Source of the DNA: Macrostomum hystrix
Taxonomy: Eukaryota; Platyhelminthes; Macrostomidae
Reading direction: 5' to 3'
DNA length: 64,000 nt
Assembly (NCBI GenBank): GCA_950097015.1
Contig: CATNEN010000039.1
Coordinates: 5,034,001 to 5,098,000, forward strand
Notes under the pieces: model-generated
Database searches by the model: none
What the model was told of the DNA's origin: nothing
Seen by the model: only the letters and a program-made list of their open reading frames with translations
Shown: in pieces, positions 12,001 to 20,966 of the stretch
Numbering within the stretch: the stretch's first letter is position 1
Layout of the letters: each line of letters starts with the position of its first letter
Program-made: the position numbers and the translations under genes

Positions 12001-13352
12001 GGCGGCAGCGGCGGCGGCGGTGGAGGCGGCAGGGGGTCGGTGTTTACGCCGGTGTTTGAACACGAAGGAGGTGGCGGTGGTGGAGGCAGCGGATCTGTGC
12101 TAATGCTAGCATCGGACTGCGGCGGTGGCGGTGGCGGTAGAGGCGGCAGCGGGTCGGTAACAATCCCAACGTTGTATTTCTTAGCGGGCTTCGGTATAGG
12201 ATCTGTTCCAACGCCAGTATTTAGCAGAACCGGCAGCCGTTTCGGCTTTGGCGCCACAACCGGTGGCGGCGGCTTTGGGGCTGGCTTCTCGATGGGCATG
12301 GAAGCCTTGACTGAAGAGGACAGATTGACATCGTCGGTGGCCGTGGACTGCGTGCGATAAATTGTAGTAGGTTGACGCTCGGTCTCCGTAGATTTCGTGA
12401 TGGTCCTTAGCGGCTCCGCCTCCGTCTGAGCTGTTGATGCTCTTGTTTCTCGGTGCGGCTTCTCGCGCTGCTGTGGCACCTCCTGCGGCAGCTTGCGCTG
12501 GTTTAATTGTTGGTTCTCTTTTTGCAGACTGTCGATTTGCTCCTGCAGCCTCGGCAGCAGCTTCTCTAGGTCATTCAATCGACGATCATTTCTGGGGGGC
12601 AGGTGTGGCGGCGTCTGCGGCGGTGGTGGCGGTAACGGTGGCGGAGGCGGTGGCGTTGGCGGCGGAGGCGGTGGTGCTCTTTTAGGTGTAATTAACGATG
12701 GCGACCTCTCCGGCATCGGCGACAGTCGCTTCTGCGGCGACTTTGGTTTCAGCTTTTTCGCCGGCTGCGTGGGCCGCCCAGGATCGGCTTGTACAAAATT
12801 CTGCCTATCAGCTGGCATCAACAGCGTCAGCTGATCTCGCCGCATTCTATCGTCACTGTTAGCTTCCTCCTCGCGCTTCCGGTTCTCGTTGCTATCCAAA
12901 TCGCGCCGAATAGTTCGCCTATCCAGCTTGGTGCCATAGGTGGCAAATAGGTCGCCATCGTCAGGTTCATCAGCGGCTGGGGTGTCGCCAAAAGCAATAG
13001 AGTCGCCATTGTAACTCTGGCGATTCCGCAAAGCCGAGCTGTTGCCGTTCTGGCCATAGTTGTAGTTGCTGCCGCTGTAACTGCCCCCCGGCCGAACGCC
13101 GCTGCCAGCGTCGTCATTGTAATAGGCGCTGCTTCTGTATTGCTGCTGCTGCTCGAATGTTGACAGCAGTGCTCCATTTTGAGCAGTAGTCAAATTTCTC
13201 TGATAAGCTGATCGAGCTGTTGAACTCTCGGCGGAATAGCTTGCCGCTCCGACGGCGCTCAAGTAGCTTCTGTCAACGTGATAGCCGTTGGGGCAGCAGT
13301 TGCACCGATCGCCCGGCAGCAAGCGAACAACGCTTGGCGACAGCGGCTGCAT
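1667..13352 (-). CDS. KANK: KANK family protein (KN motif and ankyrin repeats)
   Basis: KANK proteins are cortical scaffolds that bind talin through the KN motif and liprin, KIF21A and other partners through coil and ankyrin regions. Exons read by hand (minus): 13352-10536, 10082-9448, about 5071-4820, 4550-4407, 4322-3912, 3412-3236, then probably 3089-3010, 2105-1992 and 1889-1667. The N-terminus has [18 protein letters not shown], a KN motif. A long proline-rich stretch follows, with repeated TDP(I/L)P motifs like the VGxGTD motifs of KANKs, and coiled coils near residues 265-290 and 750-800. Exon 4 ([19 protein letters not shown]) matches the helical segment before the ankyrins; exons 5-6 carry the ankyrins ([62 protein letters not shown]). 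Phases agree at each junction except between the exons at 9448 and 5071, where phase 2 does not meet an open frame, so a small exon is probably missing there. Family is certain; exact paralogue and 3' end are not. Confidence 0.88.
2370..2660 (-). mobile_element. SINE-B fragment followed by SINE-A copy
   Basis: Positions 2370-2460 match the middle of family B (cagctgttcagtccatggac). Positions about 2470-2656 match the head of family A in reverse: gcggctgcgcccc, then a B-box-like cggaatcgaactc and an A-box-like accgctctgcca. Both lie in the intron after the 3089-3010 exon. Confidence 0.75.
2770..2912 (-). mobile_element. SINE-B, head end
   Basis: Reverse-oriented tRNA-related head: agtcaggaatcaaaccaccg (B box) and aaccactaggccagaa (A box), preceded by the family-B body gcaaagttaagtgtcttgct. 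Confidence 0.75.
3475..3800. repeat. 9-bp minisatellite (GAATGAAGG)n in a KANK intron
   Basis: Degenerate 9-bp units gaatgaagg with gaatgatgg and gaatgaaga variants, filling most of the intron between the exons at 3912 and 3412. The open frames through it (KGM repeats on plus, HSL and PFI repeats on minus) are repeat artefacts. Confidence 0.95.
4608..4740. repeat. About 47-bp tandem repeat, three copies
   Basis: Three adjacent copies sharing agtaggtgtgaagtctagg followed by a T-rich stretch, within the KANK intron between 4820 and 4550. Confidence 0.85.
5216..6030 (-). mobile_element. SINE-A copy split by a foldback insertion
   Basis: The left part (5216-5351) gives the SINE-A 3' end: ataattgcaggagggctgcg, then cgaggagacaattctgccc and cgctgactcctgacacac. 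The right part (5881-6030) resumes with cgctcacacaggtgtggaca and ends in gcggctgcgccccaaatta. The interruption at 5352-5880 is annotated separately. A family-B fragment abuts on the left at about 5130-5215. Confidence 0.8.
5338..5880. mobile_element. Foldback/MITE-like insertion with 14-bp flanking direct repeat
   Basis: The 14-bp sequence atacgcaaggtata occurs at 5338-5351 and again at 5867-5880, flanking about 515 bp. The insert begins, a few bases in, with tctttcaccgcattgttttc and ends with the reverse complement of the same sequence (near 5812-5862), giving inverted repeats of about 50 bp rich in a gaaaaccatgcg 12-mer. The centre is an AT-rich array based on atatggcatg. There is no coding capacity. 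The 14-bp duplication is longer than that of most DNA transposon superfamilies, so the class is unclear. Confidence 0.75.
6598..6683 (-). mobile_element. SINE-A head fragment
   Basis: Reverse-oriented head: gtggcctcgccgcggaattg, then gaggcaaacgcgttaacagc. The body is missing. Confidence 0.7.
7800..8226. repeat. 14-bp then 23-bp minisatellite (CCCTTCATCTCTCA)
   Basis: The first half repeats a 14-bp unit cccttcatctctca. The second half is a compound 23-bp unit that adds ccccttcaa before it. It lies in the large KANK intron between 9448 and 5071. Confidence 0.93.
8693..8880 (+). mobile_element. SINE-A copy, degenerate
   Basis: Forward family-A body: ggggcgcagagaaggcttgt, followed by a degraded GTCAGGG...ACACACCTGTGTG segment. 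The head is diverged (cagagtgccaacaggtctcg). Confidence 0.65.
9113..9430 (+). mobile_element. SINE-A, near full length
   Basis: Starts with a tRNA-like head (A box tagtggcagagcggtc, B-box region ccctgagctcgaatac), then ggggcgcagccg, then the conserved cctgacgatgagaaagtcag and acacacctgtgcgagcgtgt, and ends ctgcaaatataatgatta. It sits about 15 bp downstream of the KANK exon donor at 9448, in the intron. Confidence 0.85.
10243..10350. repeat. 34-bp tandem repeat, three diverged copies
   Basis: Three copies beginning ctgacagacagacccctt, ctgacacacagaccctttt and ctgacagaccgacccttttt, each ending near an acgtcctg or gtcgtcctg. They lie in the first KANK intron. Confidence 0.75.
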
Positions 13353-16277
13353 TAAATATTAGCGAACTGACCGATTGGAGCTTCGAGTGGAGCTTCGAAG
13401 TAACAACTGCTGACTCTCAAGACTAAAAGACTGAAAAGTGAACCGATTTTGCACACTGCAATAGAACCAAAGAAGTAGAGAACAAATCGGGACTTGGTGC
13501 CCACGACGACAAGTTCTTTTTTGCCATAGACAATAGGCCTTGAAGCAGTGGGTGGCTATTCAGCAAATAGACAAGTTGCGGGCTTTATCTCACATAAATA
13601 AAGGAAGTCAGATTTATTTCGATACACAGCTTTATCAAACGGTAATTGTGTTGACTTGATCATTAGAAAATACAAACAATGGGCTCTATCTTAAGTTTCA
13701 GGGTTATTAAATCCTTATATGTAGAAAACTATATGCTAAAAAGCACCGAAAATTAGAGGAAAATTTAAATGTAGGCACACGAAAAAAACTAACTTCTACT
13801 GTAATAATACATATTACACTAGCTAGTTCTACAATACAGAGTACGGCTCAAAGCAATGGCCTTTGTCTTCAGCATCTGACCATCTCTAATCATTAACAAT
13901 GCCTGAAGTATATTAATCAATTACTAAACCAAAGCAAAAATCTATAATTTATTTTTGCTTAGAAAGTCTAAAAAGACAAGTCTATAGCTTTTGGTCCATA
14001 GCATGATATGTTTCTAGAATGTGTTTTCATTAACACAATGCAATAGCCATCAGATAAAAAGCTAATGAACTCAACTAATTGGCAGAGCTAAAGAACAAAA
14101 GAGAAAACTTAAAATGATATTCAAATTTATTGTCTGAACTAATTTAAACAAAAAACAATGAGAAAAAACTCAACAAAACAAAAACTGACTGAACATAGTT
14201 GAATATAATTTTATGCTTACAATATCTGACATGTTTTACCTAACACATTGATAAATGCAGATATTTAAAGCATTTATCTTTTGACTCATGGTTTATATAA
14301 AACAAAAACAATAATTATACTTGAATACACTCCTGATACTATCGCTTTATTTATTAGTTAGATTATGTAACAAATATCTAGGTAGTCAGATTTTATGTAG
14401 AATCTAAATAATGACAATGTATTCACAATTAGACATTAGAAATACTTACAAGAATATTGTTGCTGCTATAACCAAATAGCTAATAAAAACGTATGGTTTT
14501 GGTTTCTCTGCATCATATATACTCGATATGTTTTACATCATATATCTTAAAATGTTTGAAGTCACAAATAAGGATTTTAAATGAAATTTAAAAAGATACG
14601 CACTGGGGGCACTGGTAAATCATTTCATGAAAACATTGAAAAATGCACTGTATATTTGAAAGAAGACAATCAACTTAAAAAATGTGAATGTCAGGAGATA
14701 AACTTAGTAATAATTTACAGTACGATTTACGACCCATTCATTGTAGGTTGCGTAAGTATGCCAACAAACTTTACAGAATTTTGTCAATCAAAATATTAAA
14801 TAAGCTTAATATCAATTTTTAGATAATTGCTACGGGCGATTCTATATCTAGTTGCCGAAAAAGCTGTGCCCTGGTTAGACTTAACGGATACATAAAGAAT
14901 TTCACTAAGATGAAATGAAACAGCAGAGTATGGCAGTACTTCCTCGAGCTCAGGGTAAAAGTTATTTTCTTCTGATTCTAATAAAGTTGCCGTTTAAAAA
15001 GCCGGTTCGTGAAAACTACGTTACTCGCTATTTGCGGAATTTTTCAATGGCTTAAACAAATAGTATGTGGCTTAGCTCGTTTTCTCAGACGCCGGTTGAC
15101 ATAAAAATATCAAGTGGTTTATTCATTGCAATGAATTTGCATTATTCATTTTAATATTAATCTCCCTCTTCTCCTCGATTGTAACCAAATCTTAACTCCC
15201 ACCAAGCCGATGTTAAGTTCATTAATCTTAAATCTATGGGCTAGTACATATGTTCATAAAAATAGTAATTTAAATACTAAACCTGCCACAATTAGGCAAG
15301 ATGTGTAGCCCAAAGTACAGCCGCATTATATCTGAAGGCTGCGAATACATCTGTTCACTGCATCATATAAGGGGACGCCGTATCCAACATTTTATAATTA
15401 TTACACCTGCTAATGTGGGTGTAATAAATTTGTGCAAATGGGCAAAACTAATTTTGTGTGTTTATTAACGGCACCAATTTTTCGGTGAAATGTCTGAGCT
15501 CGACTAAATCGGCTTTCTGTGTCATTGTTCGTCAATTGAATATTTACAGGCTCTATCATTTTTATGAACTCGTATAGTTATATTCACGTTGTTTTTATGA
15601 TTACCTTTACTTTTCTTTTTTTGTAAAAGGCTAAAGGGGGTTCATTGGCTTATCCACGACGTGAAGGTCAGTGGTTCGAATTTACTTTATCTTAACGCTT
15701 TGTCGATTATTTATTCTGCTTTGGCACAGGTACTAATCAGCTATTTATTTCCTTTCTTCACATTTGGAGCTATGTATACCATGTACCGATCTGCAGTATA
15801 GATTTGATTGATCATTAATATAAATCATTTATCTTTTTTAAGTGCATAAAAATTGATTATGTAGTTATTGTTAAATGAGCGGATAATAGTTGTCACGCCA
15901 AATTTTTTCGCGCCGAGGAAGAAGCATATATCCATATATTTTTTTCTAGTCTGATTCTAGACGATCGCGTCTAGACCATTCTAGACGATTACGAGTTGCT
16001 AGCTTCAGTGTGGTACTACAAGCACAGTGCCTTCTGACGAACTCCGGAACAAGAAAAAAAATGGAAGCATAACAATTTTTTGCAGATTTCTTAGAAACAT
16101 TACAATTCTTAATGCAAACTGGCGGCCACAGGTAAACCAGGTAACAGCTAACCGTTTTAGTTTAGAAGATTTTGATAAACTAGCACAAGAAAAGTAAATT
16201 ATGGAACAGGTAAGCACATTAATTCAAGCGTCTTCTATAATTAAAACGGATCAATTGTGAGGCAGTCAACCGCAGCG
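13353..16277. other. AT-rich intergenic DNA between KANK and MRPL10
   Basis: About 2.9 kb with no convincing gene. A 72-codon frame at 14581-14799 has AT-driven composition and no family likeness. It presumably contains the KANK promoter and any 5' noncoding exons near 13353-13900, but I can point to no specific element. A short palindromic run tctagacgatcgcgtctaga lies near 15956. Confidence 0.5.
15298..15400 (-). mobile_element. Degenerate SINE-B remnant
   Basis: Resembles the family-B body in order: agatgtgtagcccaaagtac, agccgc, tctgaaggctgcg, ctgttcactgcat and ggggacgcc. It is heavily diverged. A separate head-like piece (gtcagtggttcgaatttac) lies near 15669. Confidence 0.5.
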
Positions 16278-18662
16278 TCATTGCTGGCCTTCGCCGTCGA
16301 CCCCGCCGCGCAGTTGATCTCGCCGATTCTCCAACAGGGCCACCAGCTGTTCAGCCGGCGAGTTGAGCAAGCTCGTTAGCGACTCGGCTGGGCCGTTCAG
16401 AGCCCCGATGAGGCGAGCCCTGGCCGTGCTCAGATCGGGTAGCTGGGCAAAGTCTCGGACCTGGGCAAGGCAATTAATTGCAATTACGGGCTTAGGAAAA
16501 AGCACAATGAAGTAGATAAAAAAATAATTCAAGAAATTTCAATAATATTGCAATCAAGAGCTTCTAAAAAAATAAAAAATCCTAACAAAAAAATCAGATT
16601 TTCTTTTTTCAAACCTCGTTGCGCACAATGGTCTATATTGATATACCCCAGCGATCCCGGAGTTCTTCCGAACCCCCTAACCCCAGCCAAGTATTTATTC
16701 CTAAATCACTCATCTACACAATGCTCCCAAATCCCAAATCCTAATCTTAATCCTAAATCTTAACATTAATCCCAAATCCCAAATCATATAATCCCTAATC
16801 TAGCCTAATCTTAGTATTAACTTCAAATCCAGGATCGGCGAAATCCCTACTTCCTTAAACAATACTTAATCCTAAATCCCAAATTACATACCTAAATAAT
16901 AATAATTGCAGGAGGGCTGCAGGGAGTGGCACATAATTTAGTGACACTAGATCCGCAGCCAGCGAGGAGGCAATTCTGCCAATTTCGCTGACTCCTGAGC
17001 ACACGCACACAAATACTGTACGCAGGCACACACTCACACAGGTGTGTACATCTGCCCTGACTTTCTCATCGTCAGGCAGTGTACACTTCACAGTGCCTTG
17101 GAGGTTGGCCCACAAGGGCGTAAATTGCACGACAAGCCCTCAAGCCTTCTCTCCGCGGCTGCGCCCCAATTTAATTTGGCTTCGCCGTGGAATCGAACTT
17201 AGGACCGTGGTGCGAGAGGCAAACGCGATAACCGCTCTGCCACCAAACCCCCCGAATTACATACCTAACTTTATCACAAATTTAGAAGGCCACAGTGTAG
17301 ATAAAATCGCGATCCCCAGCATTCTCCAGTAACTCAACGGAGCTGCGCACAGCAAGCAGGCCAGCCGGATTTTAGCTTACCTGCGCGGCGGTCAGCATGC
17401 GATTCTCGGTCACGCCGCCAAGCAGCACCAGGTAGGGAGAGGCGTCCACCACTGCCAGGGCGGACTGGCAAACTGGCGGTTCGGCTGGCCCAATGGCCAC
17501 CTCGGTTGAGAGGCCGTCAGCGAAGAACAGATCGGCCAACGGTTGCCATTTGGTACCGCTGGCGGCCCGCCTCACCACAGGGTTGACGTAACGATAGCGC
17601 CGAGGCAGAAAGTAGTTGAGCTGGTGCAGCTGGTTGCGATAGGAGTAGCTCAGTTGCTGAGGGCGGAGAGGCGAGCGGCGGTTCGGGAAATCAGAATAGA
17701 ATCGACAATAATTTTAAATATAACATATTACACCTGCCCCATCGGGCCAGATGTGCTGCCGACAGCACAGCCGCGCATCTGAAAACTGCGTACGGCTGTT
17801 CAGTCCATGGACTGGGGGGTACGCCACAACCGCTTAATGACACGAATCGTCCGAGTGGAGTCGGAAATCGAACCCCGTCGCGAGTCGGATGCTCCGACCA
17901 GTAGGCTACAACCCCTCTCTGAAGGACCACACAGAAATGTTACTACTTACAGGACCAGAAAAGTTATTTATTTATTTTAATTTTTTCGCCGTGAGAAATC
18001 AACAGCAGCAGCAGCAGCCGGAACTGCCTGACAGTGAGGTGAGCCATCTTGGCACGATGCACTCTGCCACCAGGGCAAGGAAGATGCATATTGTTCCATA
18101 GGAGTCAGGATTCGAACCACCGACCTTCAAGTCTTAAGTCGGATGGATGCTCTAACCGCTGGGCTCCAATACCCTTACAATGCTCAACTCAAACTTCGGC
18201 AGACTGCGCAGAGATAAGCACACATTTTTAGAAATTATCCAAGAAAAAAAATAAAATTTCGACTAAAGAGATGAACGACAAAAGGGGGTTCAACGGACAT
18301 TATCGAGGATGAGCTAGAGTCCAAGCAAGCACGCATACCATTCTGTTAGGCAGCATTTCCAGCAGCAGCATCATTTTTCCTTCGGCAGCGTCTAGCACCT
18401 CGCGCCGATATTCATCGACAAGAAATGCCAGATAGGCGCTGTTCTCAACTTGTTGCCGGCGAGCCTCGTTCAACCGCAGACGCCGCTCAGTGTCGCAGAC
18501 TGTACGCGGCGGCAGCACCGGCTCTGTGACGGCCCGGATGAGTCTGGAGCGCAGAGTGCCGGGATCCCGCTGGTGCCGCAGCCGCCTCGGCTGGCAGGGC
18601 AGCGGCGCCGCCCTGGCCGCCGCCAAGCGCTGGCAAAACTGGAGACTGCGGCTGAGGGGCAA
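16278..18662 (-). CDS. MRPL10: Large ribosomal subunit protein uL10m (MRPL10)
   Basis: Component of the mitochondrial large ribosomal subunit stalk base. Three exons, minus strand: 18662 (or slightly inside) to 18339, 17656-17381 and 16460-16278. Both introns are phase 0 with good GT-AG sites, and the total of about 260 codons equals the usual length. Exon 1 is arginine-rich and contains RLIRAVTEPVLPPR, the segment after the targeting peptide in uL10m, and EVLDAAEGKMMLLLEM. Exon 2 has YLVLLGGVTENRMLTAAQ, corresponding to the conserved LLGG...ILS motif. Exon 3 has FAQLPDLSTARARLIGALNG and ends in the usual short charged tail. No in-frame ATG lies at the 5' edge of exon 1 (a stop is met upstream), so the initiator is probably in an unrecognised upstream exon. 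A SINE-A lies in the second intron and SINE-B copies in the first. Confidence 0.85.
16896..17255 (-). mobile_element. SINE-A, complete, with 14-bp target-site duplication
   Basis: The best copy for defining the family. It is flanked by aattacatacctaa at 16882-16895 and 17256-17269. Read on the minus strand it has a GGGGGGTTTGGTGGCAGAGC start, an A box, a degenerate B box (tcctaagttcgattcc), a roughly 250-bp body containing cctgacgatgagaaagtcag, and a 3' end tgcaattattattatt. The structure is a tRNA-related pol III SINE with an (ATT)n tail. It lies in the second MRPL10 intron. Confidence 0.92.
17728..17920 (-). mobile_element. SINE-B copy in MRPL10 intron
   Basis: Body attacacctgccccatcggg and ctgttcagtccatggactgg, then the tRNA-like head gtcggaaatcgaaccccgtc and accagtaggctacaacccc in reverse orientation. 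Confidence 0.85.
18045..18175 (-). mobile_element. SINE-B-like head
   Basis: Reverse tRNA-like sequence: gtcaggattcgaaccaccga, then ctctaaccgctgggctcc. It is preceded by body-like sequence without the complete family-B centre. Confidence 0.65.
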
Positions 18663-18879
18663 CTGGATTGGGGTGGAGGTCGGCTGTGCGGTTCATCAGA
18701 GAATGGGATCTATGAACCATGAGGATATGGGAAGCTGGGATCTATGAACCATGAAGATATGGGAAGCTGGGATCTATGAACCATGAAGATATTGTTATTT
18801 TCAGAACTTTAAGATCTAGAAATGTTAAACGCTGCGAAACAAGGATTTATAAAAAGTGGATGTATAATCTATAAAGCGA

Positions 18880-19150
18880 AAGGAACTGGGATCTTTAAAA
18901 CCCTGAGGGACTGGGATCTTTAAAACCCTGAGGGACTGGGATCTTTAAAACCCTGAGAGACTGGGATCTTTAAAACCCTGAGGGACTGGGATCTTTAAAA
19001 CCCTGAGGGACTGGGATCTTTAAAACCCTGAGGGACTGGGATCTTTAAAACCCTGAGGGACTGGGATCTTTAAACCCTGAGGGACTGGGATCTTTAAACC
19101 CTGAGGGACTGGGATCTTTAAAACCCTGAGGGACTGGGATCTTTCAAACC
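18880..19150. repeat. 25-bp minisatellite, about 11 copies
   Basis: Units gggactgggatctttaaaac plus cctga, some one base shorter. A looser repeat based on gggatctatgaaccatgaag precedes it at 18700-18785. Confidence 0.92.
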
Positions 19151-19785
19151 CAGTTGTTACTTGTACTAAAAACTTATAATAAACTGACGACACAGAAACT
19201 ATTTTAATACTAACTAAAACAACATTGGTCCTTTATTATGATAAATATGACAGTATATTAAGGAATATTGCAACACAATATAGCCACAGTGACGTATAGC
19301 CCATTTTTTGCATTTTATAACCCTAATTTTAAACGCCAAAGCAGTTTTGTAAAATTTAACAATGTAAGTCGTGCAAGGTTTTAATAGGGCTTGCTAAGGC
19401 ATTTGTTAGATTATAATTAATGACAAAAATGAACAATTTTTATTTTTTTTGTGTATATACAGTTCTTTTTGAGAAATGTAGCTAAAAGTGAGAGAAAAAA
19501 GACAATAATGAACACATTCACATATTTGGGATCATATTATAGTAAGATTAGTGCTTCGGCAGCACTTTTGAATAATTATATAAAGATTAAAAACTGCTTT
19601 GTCACATCAACAAAAAAACGGTTTCGGTGGTTTTGCTAGCGGAACTCAACTTTTACTACACAGCATCGAAGTGACAAACATAAACAGACATAGGGTTACA
19701 GATAAATTAAAAGTATAATTAGACAGTTGCCAGTAGAAATCGTAGCAGTATGACAGAGTTGCATTATCTGTCTCACAGACTATGA
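19151..19785. other. AT-rich spacer, no gene seen
   Basis: Between the 25-bp and 57-bp arrays. There is only one short frame (62 codons) with AT-biased composition, and no splice or domain signal. Confidence 0.5.
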
Positions 19786-19786
19786 A

Positions 19787-20835
19787 CAATAGCCCACCAA
19801 TACAAACATCAAAGGCAAAGCCGCCAATCTAATTCTACATAGATAACAGCTAAACAATACAAACATCAAACATAAAGCCGCCAAACTAATTGTGCCTAGA
19901 TAACAGCTAACCAATACAAACATCAAAGACAAAGCCGCCAAACTAATTGTGCCTAGATAACAGCTAACCAATACAAACATCAAAGACAAAGCCGCCAAAC
20001 TAATTGTGCCTAGATAACAGCTAACCAATACAAACATCAAAGACAAAGCCGCCAAACTAATTGTGCCTAGATAACAGCTAACCAATACAAACATCAAAGA
20101 CAAAGCCGCCAAACTAATTGTGCCTAGATAACAGCTAACCAATACAAACATCAAAGGCAAAGCCGCCAAACTAATTGTGCCTAGATAACAGCTAACCAAT
20201 ACAAACATCAAAGACAAAGCCGCCAAACTAATTGTGCCTAGATAACAGCTAACCAATACAAACATCAAAGGCAAAGCCGCCAAACTAATTGTGCCTAGAT
20301 AACAGCTAACCAATACAAACATCAAACATAAAGCCGCCAAACTAATTGTGCCTAGATAACAGCTAACCAATACAAACATCAAAGGCAAAGCCGCCAAACT
20401 AATTGTGCCTAGATAACAGCTAACCAATACAAACATCAAAGGCAAAGCCGCCAAACTAATTGTGCCTAGATAACAGCTAACCAATCCAAACATCAAAGGT
20501 AAAGCCGCCAAACTAATTGTGCCTAGATAACAGCTAACCAATCCAAACATCAAAGGTAAAGCCGCCAAACTAATTGTGCCTAGATAACAGCTAACCAATA
20601 CAAACATCAAAGATAAAGCCGCCAAACTAATTGTGCCTAGATAACAGCTAACCAATACAAACATCAAAGATAAAGCCGCCAAACTAATTGTGCCTAGATA
20701 ACAGCTAACCAATACAAACATCAAACATAAAGCCGCCAAACTAATTGTTGTTAGATAACACTAATACAAATATCAAAGGCAAAGCCGCCAATCTAATTGT
20801 ACCTAGATAACAGTCAACCATTTAAAACATCTAAG
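19787..20835. repeat. 57-bp minisatellite, about 18 copies, just 3' of SUGP1
   Basis: Unit of 57 bp containing aagccgccaaactaattgtg and ctagataacagctaacc. As 57 is a multiple of three, one minus frame is open throughout and encodes a hydrophobic 19-residue period (LMFVLVSCYLGTISLAALS). It lacks any non-repetitive sequence, so I treat it as a repeat. It begins about 130 bp past the SUGP1 stop and may be in its 3' untranslated region. Confidence 0.93.
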
Positions 20836-20966
20836 GCAAAGCTATTTAATCCCTAATAGAAGCAAACCAATCAAAATAGAATTTTCAGGTGGAAAAACAT
20901 TAATTTCAACCAGAAAACAGTGCAGGTGAGCTTCAATTGACGAGTCCCACAACAGTAGTCCTAACA

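Noticed and set aside
14581-14799. 72-codon frame as a gene
   Set aside because: AT-rich background composition, no splice sites of note and no domain.
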